64,000 nt of DNA from JBNKWA01 sp050299555. GTDB lineage: Bacteria > Pseudomonadota > Alphaproteobacteria > Rhodobacterales > Rhodobacteraceae. Location: contig JBNKWA010000080.1 of the NCBI GenBank assembly GCA_050299555.1, positions 62,001-126,000 on the forward strand, in the 5' to 3' direction. Below, one piece after another: positions 44,535-52,779 of the stretch. The position numbers were made by a program, and so were the translations under genes. Position 1 is the first letter of the stretch. Every line of letters starts with the position of its first letter. The notes beneath the pieces were generated by a model. It was not told the origin of the DNA and did no database searches. It saw nothing but the letters and a program-made list of their open reading frames with translations.

Positions 44535-45317
44535 TCAGAAGATGAAGTCGTCCACTGTCAGAGCCGCGGCCTCGACGTTCAGAAGGAGAATGGCCAACTC
44601 GGCAGGATGCCCGCCTTCCAAAGACCCGTCCGTATCTGCGTAGAGCATGACGTCGTCACCCTGCTGGACCAGCCAGACGGCATTCTCCGCCGGATCATCG
44701 GCGAAATACATCACCGTCTCGATGGCACTGAAATCGAGCTTGTCGGTCCCCGGTTTGAAGTCGGTTATGGTCTCTTGCCCGGCTGAAACATCATCGTCGC
44801 CGCCGCAGTCGTCATGGCCTCCTTCTTCACCGTCAAGGCCACCATTCCCGCCGTCTTCGCCTGAGTGGTCGTCCCCAGAGCCATGGGCCGGTGCTTCGCT
44901 TGCCGATCTGTAGACGAATGTGTCGGCGCCGCGCCCGCCGGTAAGGATGTCCGCTGCCATGCAACCGACAAGGATGTCGTCGCCGTTTCCGCCATAAAGC
45001 GCGTCCGGTCCACCACCGCCATGAAGGTAGTCGTCACCGTTGCCCCCGGACACCGTGTCGGGCCCGCCTTGGGCGAAGAGACTGTCCGACCCGTTTTGGC
45101 CGAGTATTTCGTCCGGTCCACCACCAGAATGGACCGTGTCGTCTCCGTTCAGCGCCAATATCTTTTGCGGCCCGCCGCCTGACATGATCTCGTCGGCCTT
45201 GTTGGTACCGAGTATTGTTGTCGGCTCGTGGTCATGGTCATCGTTTTCGATGCTGGCTTCGGACAAGCCAAACGCAGCTTGCCGTATGAAAGCGCCTATT
45301 CCGAGAACTGGTTTCAC
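44535..45317 (-). CDS. RTX-type calcium-binding protein, ~260 aa
   Basis: Predicted secreted, very acidic calcium-binding protein. Residues ~35-130 hold RTX-like repeats in an 18-residue rhythm: a canonical half (LNGDD, QNGSD, GGNGDDYLHG) alternates with a variant half containing GGGPD or GGP. Then come VGCMAADILTGGRGADTFVY, an Asp/Gly/Glu/His-rich insert, and a serralysin-like C-terminal beta-roll end (ITDFKPGTDKLDFSAIE) finishing in VDDFIF, which fits a type I secretion signal. No T1SS genes are nearby. The start is uncertain: GTG at 45315-45317 follows GCGAGGAAAAG; GTG at 45374 would add 19 residues without a ribosome-binding site. It follows the next gene closely and is probably co-transcribed with it. 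Confidence 0.78.
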   Translation of the reverse strand: MKPVLGIGAFIRQAAFGLSEASIENDDHDHEPTTILGTNKADEIMSGGGPQKILALNGDDTVHSGGGPDEILGQNGSDSLFAQGGPDTVSGGNGDDYLHGGGGPDALYGGNGDDILVGCMAADILTGGRGADTFVYRSASEAPAHGSGDDHSGEDGGNGGLDGEEGGHDDCGGDDDVSAGQETITDFKPGTDKLDFSAIETVMYFADDPAENAVWLVQQGDDVMLYADTDGSLEGGHPAELAILLLNVEAAALTVDDFIF

Positions 45318-45389
45318 CTTTTCCTCGCTTTCAGGACTGCCTGCGGGCGGCCCGTCTTGAAAAGGGGCCGCCACAACTTGCGCGGTCTG

Positions 45390-46658
45390 TCAGAAGACGA
45401 GATCCCCTGCTCCCGCGGTCTGATCCAGATACTCCTGATATGTCAGCACATCAGCCGCGTGGGCGTGGATGAACTCGATCACCGCGCGACTGTCATCTGC
45501 GGCCTGTGCGAAGTCATTGACCCCGGCGTCATCTGCGGGGACGTAGACGAATTTGTCGTCCGCAGTGTCCGCGGTGCCCTTGTCGTCGAGGAAAAGGAAC
45601 TCGTCGGTCCATTCCTCGCCATGGAACACGGCATCGTAGACGGTGGCATATTGGTACTGCGGCGCGCCGTCGACATCGACAACCCAGCGCAGCCAGTCGG
45701 CCTGAGTAATGTCATCTCCGCTGAAGCGGTCGACACGGCTGTAGTCATAGCTTTCGGCGTCGTCCGAAGGGTCGCCCGCCGTACCGTTGTGATCGACGAA
45801 GTCGTAATAGGCAGTGACCGTCTGCGACTGGGCATCGACGGTATTGAGGCGCAGCGTCGTGTTCTCATAGAGCATCGCGTCGAGCGTGATCTTGCCTTCC
45901 TTGCTCCACGCAGCGCCGAGCAGCGCCGACGGGTCCCAGTCTGGTGTCACGGTGTCCGGGCCGACAAGGTCCTGAAGCACGCTGATGTCATAGGACTCGC
46001 CGTTGACCACAAACGGGGCGGACCAGTTTGCGACGGCATCGGGCCATCCTGCCGCCCCGCCGGCAGTCATCAGGGCCTGGTAAAGCGCCAGGTTTTCAAG
46101 CGGGGCGTCGATTGTCGCCCACTCGCCATCCGCATCGGTTCGGTACATGATGCGACCAGCGGGATCGGTGCTGAGGTAGTCCTGCAGGGCCGCATCCGGG
46201 TCGGCATCGCCATCGAAAGCGGCGACGGCGCTCGTGATCTTGTCAAGTGCCGCGACCAATGCCTTCTCCGTCACTTTTGCGGGTGCGCGCGAGACGTTGG
46301 CACGCTCCAGTTCGACTTCTTGCAAGAAGGGGACCAAGGCTTCGGGAAACTCGAAATCGCCTTCATCGATCTCTATTGCGTATATTGGGAAAAGCCCGTC
46401 GAGAGTGGCGATCCCGAGCACATCCTCCGGATCGTATCCAACGGCGATAAGCTGGCTTGATGAATCCAGTATGGGTTCGCCATTTCCTCCTCCGTTCTCA
46501 TCCGTCGGGTCCAAGTCGCGATAAAGAACGATCTGATCACCGAAGAGGCCGCCTTTCTTCGTACCAGCGCCCGGTGGCTTTCCTCCGCCTCCGCCATTTC
46601 CAGGATTGAGCCCTGGGTTGCCCCCGGCATGGTCGGGTCTTCCAGATTCATGTGGCAT
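45390..46658 (-). CDS. Uncharacterised acidic protein, candidate type I secretion substrate, 422 aa
   Basis: No family recognised. The N-terminal ~40 residues are a Gly/Pro/Asn/His-rich low-complexity stretch (GGNPGLNPGNGGGGGKPPGA) ending in GTKKGGLFGDQIVLYRDLDP, a pattern seen at the front of some large secreted Rhodobacterales proteins. The rest is acidic, Asp-rich and aromatic, with few Cys and no membrane segment. It ends TAGAGDLVF, a hydrophobic terminus like that of the neighbouring RTX protein, so both may leave by a type I exporter. An AGGTGGGAG upstream supports the ATG at 46656-46658. Upstream gene of a two-gene unit; GC content is visibly lower than in the core genes around it. Confidence 0.7.
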   Translation of the reverse strand: MPHESGRPDHAGGNPGLNPGNGGGGGKPPGAGTKKGGLFGDQIVLYRDLDPTDENGGGNGEPILDSSSQLIAVGYDPEDVLGIATLDGLFPIYAIEIDEGDFEFPEALVPFLQEVELERANVSRAPAKVTEKALVAALDKITSAVAAFDGDADPDAALQDYLSTDPAGRIMYRTDADGEWATIDAPLENLALYQALMTAGGAAGWPDAVANWSAPFVVNGESYDISVLQDLVGPDTVTPDWDPSALLGAAWSKEGKITLDAMLYENTTLRLNTVDAQSQTVTAYYDFVDHNGTAGDPSDDAESYDYSRVDRFSGDDITQADWLRWVVDVDGAPQYQYATVYDAVFHGEEWTDEFLFLDDKGTADTADDKFVYVPADDAGVNDFAQAADDSRAVIEFIHAHAADVLTYQEYLDQTAGAGDLVF

Positions 46659-47283
46659 TGATTGCTCCCACCTAGTCACAGGCACGAGCTTGCTTGAGGA
46701 TCATTCGATTCGAATTGACGAACATCAACAGGAATTCAGAAAACAGAATATCAAGAGCCTCAGACCTGAGCCGGGTGCTACCTTCGGAGGCGGCTCAGCA
46801 TTCGCTCCGCAAAATCGCCACCGCAGAGAATGACCGGATTCTACCCATCGCGACGAATACTGCGCGTTGCACCTCTCTCAGTGTCGGGCTTGAGGCTGCC
46901 CTCGATCCGGTCGGTCCGGCTGCGTGAAGTCTGGGGTCCCACCCGGCGGGGCGTGACGCTGCCGACAGGCCTGTTCGGGGTGTCTTTGCGCCTGTCTCCA
47001 CCCGTGTCCCCACATGTCTCCACCGACGTTAACATTTTTATCGTTTTATATCAGTGTCTTGACATGCTGTCCCCACGGGGACGCTTTGCGGGCGCCCTGT
47101 CCGGGTCCCGACCCTCGCCCCTGATCCGCCGGCGGCCAAGGGCTTCTTCCCGCCAGCCTCGATCCCGAAGACGCCAGTGCCTTTGTCACCGCGCCCGGCT
47201 TTGCCGCCGCCGACCGTTTCACTGGCACTGGCTCCCGCCTTCGGCTACTCGATAGGGGCCCAGCCACGCGGAAAGGCGGCCCT
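46659..47283. other. 625-bp divergent intergenic region with repeat A
   Basis: Begins AT-richer near the secreted-protein gene, then carries repeat copy A (46843-47140) and a ~140 bp leader before the glutamate synthase gene. No gene recognised. Confidence 0.6.
46843..47140 (+). repeat. Dispersed intergenic repeat, copy A
   Basis: About 300 bp clearly homologous to 51148-51445 in the same orientation. It has three boxes TGTCTCCAC/TGTCCCCAC/TGTCTCCAC starting at 46993, 47005 and 47015 (spacing 12 and 10), a GTTAAC followed by an A/T-rich run, a TTGACA-like hexamer (47059-47064), and the 14-bp palindrome-like GTCCCCACGGGGAC at 47069-47082. The distance from the third box to the palindrome (54 bp) is the same as in copy B. 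It lies upstream of the glutamate synthase-like gene. Confidence 0.85.
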
Positions 47284-48879
47284 ATGGAACGCTACTACGT
47301 CTTCGGCGGCGCCATCGCGCTGACGCTGGCCTCGGCCATCGCCCTGATCTGGAGCGCCTGGTTCGCGATCCCGCTCGTCGCCTTCGCCGCCCTGGCGTTG
47401 ATCGGCGTCTACGACGTGGTCCAGCCGGACCACTCGATCCTGCGCAACTACCCGGTGATCGGCCACATGCGGTTCCTGTTCGAAGGCGTGCGGCCCGAGA
47501 TCCGCCAGTACCTGATCGAAAGCGACCAGGACGAAGAGCCGTTCTCCCGCGACAAGCGCTCCATCATCTACCAGCGCGCCAAGGGAGTAGAGGACAAGCG
47601 CCCCTTCGGAACCCGGGCGCGGGTCTACGATTCGGGCTATCAGTGGATAACCCACTCGGTGGTGCCCAAGCACATCGCCGACCACGACTTTCGCGTCACC
47701 ATCGGCGGCCCGGACTGCACCCAGCCCTATGCTGCCTCGCTCTACAACATCTCGGCGATGAGCTTCGGGGCGCTGTCGGCCAACGCCATCCAGGCCCTGA
47801 ACACCGGCGCCCGCATGGGCGGCTTCGCCCACGACACCGGCGAGGGCGGCATCAGCCGCTACCACCGCGCCGGCGGCGGCGACCTGATCTACGAGGTCGG
47901 CTCGGGCTATTTCGGCTGCCGCGACGCCCGGGGCCGGTTCGACCCCGACCGGTTCGCCGCCCAGGCCGCCGACCCGCAGGTCAAGATGGTCGAGCTCAAG
48001 CTCAGCCAGGGTGCCAAGCCCGGCCATGGCGGCGTCCTGCCCGCCTCCAAGGTCTCGCCCGAGATCGCCGAGGCCCGCGGCGTTCCCATGGGCCATGACT
48101 GCATCTCCCCCTCGGCGCATCCGGAATTCTCCACGCCGCTGGAGCTTGTCCGCTTCATCGGCCGGCTGCGCGAGCTTGCCGCAGGCAAGCCGGTGGGTTT
48201 CAAGCTCTGCATCGGGCACCGGCGCGAATTCATGTGCATCGTCAGGGCGATGCTGGAAACCGGCATCGTGCCCGACTTCATCGTCATCGACGGCAAGGAG
48301 GGCGGCACCGGCGCGGCACCGCTGGAATTCGCCAACCATATCGGCATGCCGCTGGTCGAGGGGCTGACCTTTGCCCACAACACGCTCCGCGGTGCCGGCC
48401 TGCGCGAGCGGCTGAAGCTCGGCGCCTCGGGCAAGGTGGTGACCGCCTTCGACTTCGCCAAGGTGCTGGCGCTCGGCGCCGACTGGGCGAACTCGGCCCG
48501 CGGCTTCATGTTCGCCATCGGCTGCATCCAGGCCCAGGCCTGCCATACCAACCGCTGCCCGGTCGGGGTGGCGACCCAGGACAAGGTGCGCCAGCGGGCG
48601 CTGGTGGTGGACAAAAAGGCCGAGCGGGTGCAGCGCTTCCACAACAACACCATGAAGGCACTGGCCGAGATGACCGGCGCCGCGGGCCTTTCCCATCCCC
48701 GCGAATTCCTGCCGCATCACCTCCTGATGCGCGAGCGCGACCGCGACATGGTCACCGGCGCCGAGATCTATCCCTACCTGCCCGAAGGGTTCCTGTTGCG
48801 CGGCGAGACCGACAGCTTTGGCTATCATGATCGCTGGTTGCGCTCGCGCGCCGAAAGCTTCGCACCCTTCGACATCTGA
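47284..48879 (+). CDS. FMN-binding glutamate synthase family protein, 531 aa
   Basis: Membrane-anchored relative of the glutamate synthase large-subunit FMN domain. Residues ~5-45 form two hydrophobic helices, followed by a TIM-barrel: MSFGALSANAIQALNTGARM, DTGEGGISRYHRAGGGDLIY, KPGHGGVLPASKVSPEIAEA, IDGKEGGTGAAPLEFANHIG, and the 3Fe-4S cysteine set CIQAQACHTNRCPVG. It lacks the glutaminase domain of GltB, so the amino donor and true reaction are uncertain; stand-alone forms are annotated only by family. The ATG at 47284 is 144 bp beyond repeat A. It shares its extreme 3' sequence with a remnant at 44444. Confidence 0.92.
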   Translation: MERYYVFGGAIALTLASAIALIWSAWFAIPLVAFAALALIGVYDVVQPDHSILRNYPVIGHMRFLFEGVRPEIRQYLIESDQDEEPFSRDKRSIIYQRAKGVEDKRPFGTRARVYDSGYQWITHSVVPKHIADHDFRVTIGGPDCTQPYAASLYNISAMSFGALSANAIQALNTGARMGGFAHDTGEGGISRYHRAGGGDLIYEVGSGYFGCRDARGRFDPDRFAAQAADPQVKMVELKLSQGAKPGHGGVLPASKVSPEIAEARGVPMGHDCISPSAHPEFSTPLELVRFIGRLRELAAGKPVGFKLCIGHRREFMCIVRAMLETGIVPDFIVIDGKEGGTGAAPLEFANHIGMPLVEGLTFAHNTLRGAGLRERLKLGASGKVVTAFDFAKVLALGADWANSARGFMFAIGCIQAQACHTNRCPVGVATQDKVRQRALVVDKKAERVQRFHNNTMKALAEMTGAAGLSHPREFLPHHLLMRERDRDMVTGAEIYPYLPEGFLLRGETDSFGYHDRWLRSRAESFAPFDI

Positions 48880-49185
48880 CCCTGTCTCGGGCACGGGGCC
48901 GGCTGGACAGGCCAGAAAATCAACCGTGCGGGACCGCTGCTCCTTTGGTGATGCGGGAGCAGCGCTTCCGGTCCAAACCTGCCTTTCACTGACCGATCAA
49001 GTTGCTGCGGTTGCAGCCAGCACTGCTGCCATTCGCTAAGCGCCCAATCTTGGCGCTGAACGCCAAAAATCGAGAGTCCCAAACTCGACCCTTGGCGGTC
49101 ATCCATATCCGGCATTGATGGTGCTTTGCGGTATCGCGAAACGGACGATTGTATCGTGCCGCGTGCCAGGCAGAGCATTTCCACC
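48880..49185. other. 306-bp gap, no gene recognised
   Basis: Between the glutamate synthase-like gene and the converging 198-aa gene. It has GGCCGGCTGGACAGGCC-like imperfect symmetry just after the stop codon and a self-complementary TTGGCGCTGAACGCCAA (49050-49066), a possible terminator hairpin. The text between resembles dispersed non-coding sequence rather than a gene. Confidence 0.45.
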
Positions 49186-49782
49186 TCAGGTCGAGCTGGG
49201 CAACCGAAGCGACAAGCCCTTCATACGGTTTTTTTCGGCCTCGTTGCCGCAGCGTTCGACGACGTCCCGGCACAGATCAAACGTGTCGATTGCGTCTTGC
49301 GGTTCGATCTCTCGCCCCAGCATTTCTTCCGTCACGTGAAGCCATATTGCGACTGCCAGGTCACCCCGACCGTCGGTTTCGAAGCGGGAAAACGCTTCGC
49401 GCAGTTGCTCGAGCGGTATGCCGTCGCTCTCGGCTACGCGCTTGTTTGACTTGGTCTCAAGCGTCCACGGCAACTCGCGATACTCGCGATCCCAGAAAGG
49501 CCGCTCCATCAAGTGCCGCGCCACAAGGTCGTGCAGGCCGCGCTCGAAGTAGACGCCCTGCAACCAGTAAAGCTCTGCCCCCCAAGAGTCGCGCTCGATC
49601 ACTCCAATGGCCTCATCGCTGTAGCCTCGCTCTTCGTCGGCGGCGCGCAACCTGTCGGCGTTGTCTCTGCCCCACCGGCGCGCGGAATCGAAGAAGTCCT
49701 CGAAATCCTTGGTGAAGTCCGAAAACGTGGGCTTGAACGCCGCGATGATCTCGTCCCGCGGTCTGAAATCCTCGTAGCTCAT
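49186..49782 (-). CDS. Uncharacterised 198-aa protein of the DUF4240 gene pair
   Basis: No family recognised. Soluble, acidic, alpha-helical by composition; aromatic-rich in the first third (YEDFRPRDEIIAAFKPTFSD) and repeating pattern-like helices such as YWLQGVYFERGLHDLVARHL, which parallels LVAFYFEKGRPDLVEAHYKI in the upstream protein. That similarity suggests the two proteins share an alpha-helical domain. The ATG at 49780-49782 overlaps the stop of the upstream gene (ATGA), so they are translationally coupled and probably function together. Codon use and GC are lower than in the flanking core genes, and the pair lies between the two direct repeats, consistent with acquisition. Confidence 0.7.
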   Translation of the reverse strand: MSYEDFRPRDEIIAAFKPTFSDFTKDFEDFFDSARRWGRDNADRLRAADEERGYSDEAIGVIERDSWGAELYWLQGVYFERGLHDLVARHLMERPFWDREYRELPWTLETKSNKRVAESDGIPLEQLREAFSRFETDGRGDLAVAIWLHVTEEMLGREIEPQDAIDTFDLCRDVVERCGNEAEKNRMKGLSLRLPSST

Positions 49783-50873
49783 TGCACGCGCTCCGCGACC
49801 CTGGGCAACAAGCTGGCGAAGGCGTCTTCGTCCGGCTCGACGCGCTTGGACTTGGGCAGCCTGAGCCGGGGAAATTCTTTCCCAGAGCGCATGATATAGG
49901 CCTGCTCGACCGCGTCCATCAGACCCTCGATCAACGGTGTCTCGCCCAACTTGGCCGGGTCGTAAGAGTCCGGGTCAGCAAGGACCGCGGCGTAGACCTC
50001 TTGGCCCTGCATGACCAGCCAGTTCCGGAAGTAATCGAAGGCGTCGTCGCTGCACCCCTTCATGAGCAGGTAGGCCAAGGCCCAGATATCCTCGCGATAA
50101 GCCTCGGCTACCCGGTCCGTTACTATTTGCCCGAACGCCTTGATCGCCTTCGCATCATATGCCGCAAGGCGGTCCGGCAAGGTATCGAGGCGCTCCTCGG
50201 TAGTCTCTCCGCCCGATGTGAGCAGGCTCCAGAACAGCGCCTCGCTCATCTCATCCGGCAAGGCCTTCGCCGCGACACGGGTTCTCTCTTCCGCCAGGAC
50301 TTCGGCGCGGGTCCGATCCAGCCATTCCTTCTCGCGCCCCGTTCCGAACGCGTCGAAGTGGCGCATGGCGAGGGCGATGGCCTCAAGCGTCACACGCTTC
50401 GACGTACTCAGCGATTGCTGGTGGAAATCGAACTCCGCCTGCAACGTGTTGTCCATTTTCAGTTTCTTCGCGGCCACGTCGCGATCGCGAACATCCTGCC
50501 AGAACATGGTCGCGTTCTTGCGGATGTAGTGCTGCCAACACCGAACCGCTCGAGCGCCCTCACCCATCGCTGCGAACTGGTGAAATCGCGAACGCATTTG
50601 GCGGTCTGGTAGCCCCCTTCCCCATTCGTCGATCTTGTAGTGAGCCTCGACGAGATCAGGGCGGCCCTTCTCGAAATAGAATGCAACGAGTTTTTCGAAG
50701 TCGCCCCCTCTGCCAAGCGCGAGACCCGGAAACCTGAGTTCGTCGGCGCCCGTCATGTGTGCGGCGGCCAGCCTTCGGGCGTGGTCCGCAAGGTTGTGCG
50801 CGTCGTCATCAAGCGACTTGAACTTCGGCCGAAAGCTTCGGAGCGCTTCTCGTATCAGTACATCCTTGTCCAT
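49779..50873 (-). CDS. DUF4240-domain protein, 364 aa
   Basis: Two parts. Residues ~1-195 are helical, with no recognised domain. Residues ~210-310 fit DUF4240: EALFWSLLTSGGETTEERLD at the start, then AYREDIWALAYLLMKGCSDD and FDYFRNWLVMQGQEVYAAVL, carrying the family's conserved Trp, Gly-Cys-Ser-Asp-Asp and FRxWL features. DUF4240 has no established function. A basic/acidic tail (LPKSKRVEPDEDAFASLLPR) follows. The start ATG at 50871-50873 has a weak ribosome-binding site. Coupled by a 4-bp overlap to the 198-aa gene downstream. Upstream is the divergent repeat B and then rsmB. Role unknown; a paired accessory module is all that can be said. Confidence 0.78.
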   Translation of the reverse strand: MDKDVLIREALRSFRPKFKSLDDDAHNLADHARRLAAAHMTGADELRFPGLALGRGGDFEKLVAFYFEKGRPDLVEAHYKIDEWGRGLPDRQMRSRFHQFAAMGEGARAVRCWQHYIRKNATMFWQDVRDRDVAAKKLKMDNTLQAEFDFHQQSLSTSKRVTLEAIALAMRHFDAFGTGREKEWLDRTRAEVLAEERTRVAAKALPDEMSEALFWSLLTSGGETTEERLDTLPDRLAAYDAKAIKAFGQIVTDRVAEAYREDIWALAYLLMKGCSDDAFDYFRNWLVMQGQEVYAAVLADPDSYDPAKLGETPLIEGLMDAVEQAYIMRSGKEFPRLRLPKSKRVEPDEDAFASLLPRVAERVQ

Positions 50874-51501
50874 AAATCACGCTCTTGAAGTTTGACCCGA
50901 CGAGTTGACAGCGACCGGCTGCAAGGATTGGCGTATTGCCGTTTCGTCAACCGGCATAGTGACCTCATTGGGCTTGGGACTTTGTTCAACCCAGAGTAAG
51001 TGTTTGAGTTGATTTGGTGCAATGCGTCCTGTGAGAGCAAAGTCTGCTTTGTGGGGTTGCGAATGAAGATCTTGCGCTTTCAGCTGATGGCCGCTTCCGC
51101 AATCTCTCCACCGTGAGTTTGGGCCCGCGGCGAAAGCCCGGAATCCGCCCATCACGATGGATGCTGCGCATGAATCTCTCTCAGTGAAGGCTCGAAGCTG
51201 CCCGCGATCTGATCGGTCCGGTTGGGTGAATTGGTGGTTCCCACCCGGGTGGGTGTGACATCACCGGCGGGCCTGTTCGAAGTGTCGTTGTGCCCGTCCC
51301 CACCGCTGTCCCCACATGTCCCCACCGGCGTTAACACTTTTATCCTTAAATATCAGGTATTTGAATACCCGTCCCCGTGGGGACGCCTGGCGATTGCCTT
51401 GTCCGGGCCCCGAATTCGGCTCCTGACCTCTCTCCGGCCAAGGCTTTCCCCCGTCGGCCGGCTGGGCTAGGTGGGGCGATGAAGCTTGCGAACCGCCCCT
51501 C
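50874..51501. other. 628-bp divergent intergenic region with repeat B
   Basis: Holds ~270 bp of unremarkable non-coding sequence next to the DUF4240 gene, then repeat copy B (51148-51445), and ends in the rsmB leader. No gene recognised. Confidence 0.6.
51148..51445 (+). repeat. Dispersed intergenic repeat, copy B
   Basis: Direct repeat of copy A over ~300 bp. Boxes CGTCCCCAC, TGTCCCCAC and TGTCCCCAC start at 51295, 51307 and 51317 (spacing 12 and 10 as in A), followed by GCGTTAACACTTTTATCC, an AT-rich run and GTCCCCGTGGGGAC at 51371-51384. It lies upstream of rsmB. Together with copy A it brackets 4.0 kb containing the glutamate synthase-like gene and the DUF4240 pair. Confidence 0.85.
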
Positions 51502-52683
51502 ATGACCCCTGCCGCCCGCGCCGCCACGGCGATCGAACTTCTGGACGCGATCCTTGCCGGTGCGCCGGCCGAGCGCGAACTGACCCGCTGGAGCCGGGCC
51601 AGCCGCTTCGCCGGCTCGCGGGATCGGGCCGCGGTCAGGGACCTCGTCTACGACTGCCTGCGCTGCCGGCGGTCCTTCGCCTGGCTGGGGGCGTCCGAAT
51701 CCGGACGCGGCCTGGTGCTCGGCTGGGCGGTGCAGGCGGGGATCGACCCGGGCGAGATATTCTCCGGCGAGCGCTTCGCCCCCGAACCGCTGACCGCCGG
51801 CGAGCTGTCCGCATCGGGACGGCCGCTGTCCGGGGCGCCGCGCGCGGTCCGGCTCGACTACCCCGACTTTCTCGAGGCCGAACTGAAGCGCGGGCTCGGG
51901 CGGCGGTTCGAGCCGGTGCTGGCGGCGATGCGTGAACGGGCGCCCATCGACCTGCGGGTCAACCGGATGAAGGCGGACGTCGCCACCGCCATCGCTGCGC
52001 TGGCCGAGGGCGGTATCACGGCCTGTCCCCACGTGGCGCATGAGGGTGCGCTCAGGGTCGAGGGCGACGGCCGCACCCTGCGTGCCACCGGTGCCTTCAA
52101 TGACGGGCTGGTGGAGTTGCAGGACCTGTCGAGCCAGATGGTGGCGGCGGCGGCCGGGGCCCGTCCCGGCATGGTGGTCCTCGACTATTGCGCCGGCGGC
52201 GGCGGCAAGGCCCTGGCCCTGGCTGCCGACATGGGCGGAGAGGGCCGCCTCTTTGCCTACGACATCAACCCGGCTCGGATGAACGACATTCCCGACCGCG
52301 CGGCGCGGGCCGGCGTCAGGATCACGGTGATGGACGGCCGCGATATGGGTCGGCTGACAGGTGCCTGCGATCTGGTCCTGGTAGATGCTCCGTGCAGCGG
52401 CACGGGCGCCTGGCGCCGCAACCCGGACCATAAATGGAAATTCCGGCCTGCCGATCTGGACGTGCTTCTGCGCAGCCAGCGGGCGATCCTGCAGCGGGCC
52501 CGTCAATTCGTGCGGCCCGGCGGGCGGCTGGTTTATGCGACCTGCTCGCTACTCCATGCCGAGAATGAGGCTCAGGCTTCGGACTTTTCCAAGGCGGAGG
52601 CGGCAAACTGCACCCGCTCGTTCCGCCTGTTGCCGCCGGAGCAGGGCGATGGATTCTACTTTAGCGAGTTTTCACTGGATTGA
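51502..52683 (+). CDS. rsmB: RsmB/NOP-family 16S rRNA m5C methyltransferase, 393 aa
   Basis: SAM-dependent cytosine-5 RNA methyltransferase of the RsmB (Sun/Fmu) type. An N-terminal helical region (~residues 1-140) stands where NusB-like domains occur in RsmB, then the catalytic domain: VVLDYCAGGGGKALALAADM (SAM), VDAPCSGTGAWRRNPDHKW and YATCSLLHAENE, the last two supplying the two catalytic cysteines. Length is slightly short for RsmB, so the exact rRNA position (C967 in E. coli) is inferred. The ATG at 51502 lies ~55 bp after repeat B. In relatives this gene follows guaB closely. Confidence 0.88.
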   Translation: MTPAARAATAIELLDAILAGAPAERELTRWSRASRFAGSRDRAAVRDLVYDCLRCRRSFAWLGASESGRGLVLGWAVQAGIDPGEIFSGERFAPEPLTAGELSASGRPLSGAPRAVRLDYPDFLEAELKRGLGRRFEPVLAAMRERAPIDLRVNRMKADVATAIAALAEGGITACPHVAHEGALRVEGDGRTLRATGAFNDGLVELQDLSSQMVAAAAGARPGMVVLDYCAGGGGKALALAADMGGEGRLFAYDINPARMNDIPDRAARAGVRITVMDGRDMGRLTGACDLVLVDAPCSGTGAWRRNPDHKWKFRPADLDVLLRSQRAILQRARQFVRPGGRLVYATCSLLHAENEAQASDFSKAEAANCTRSFRLLPPEQGDGFYFSEFSLD

Positions 52684-52727
52684 CGCACGTTTGGAGCATA
52701 CAACGTAAACGTGTATTTTCACGAGTT

Positions 52728-52747
52728 GTTAACTTGGCATGGTTAAC
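52728..52747. promoter_or_regulatory. Paired GTTAAC sites upstream of cckA
   Basis: Two GTTAAC hexamers at 52728-52733 and 52742-52747, 14 bp apart, inside an A/T-rich 60-bp gap directly before cckA. CtrA sites contain TTAA half-sites, but the canonical TTAA-N7-TTAA spacing is not met (10 bases lie between the TTAA cores here), so assignment to CtrA is weak. Confidence 0.3.
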
Positions 52748-52779
52748 CCGACGGCACTGGCATTGCGGCGGTGGGCGTT

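Noticed and set aside
46992..47082. Replication origin with DnaA boxes
   Set aside because: The repeated boxes are TGTCCCCAC, not the TTATNCACA type, and no replication gene is adjacent; an iteron-like role stays open but is not called.
48880..49185. Short proteins read in the gap after the glutamate synthase-like gene
   Set aside because: Frames are short, lack start signals and resemble non-coding dispersed sequence.
52728..52747. Canonical CtrA binding site before cckA
   Set aside because: The TTAA cores are separated by 10 bases rather than 7.
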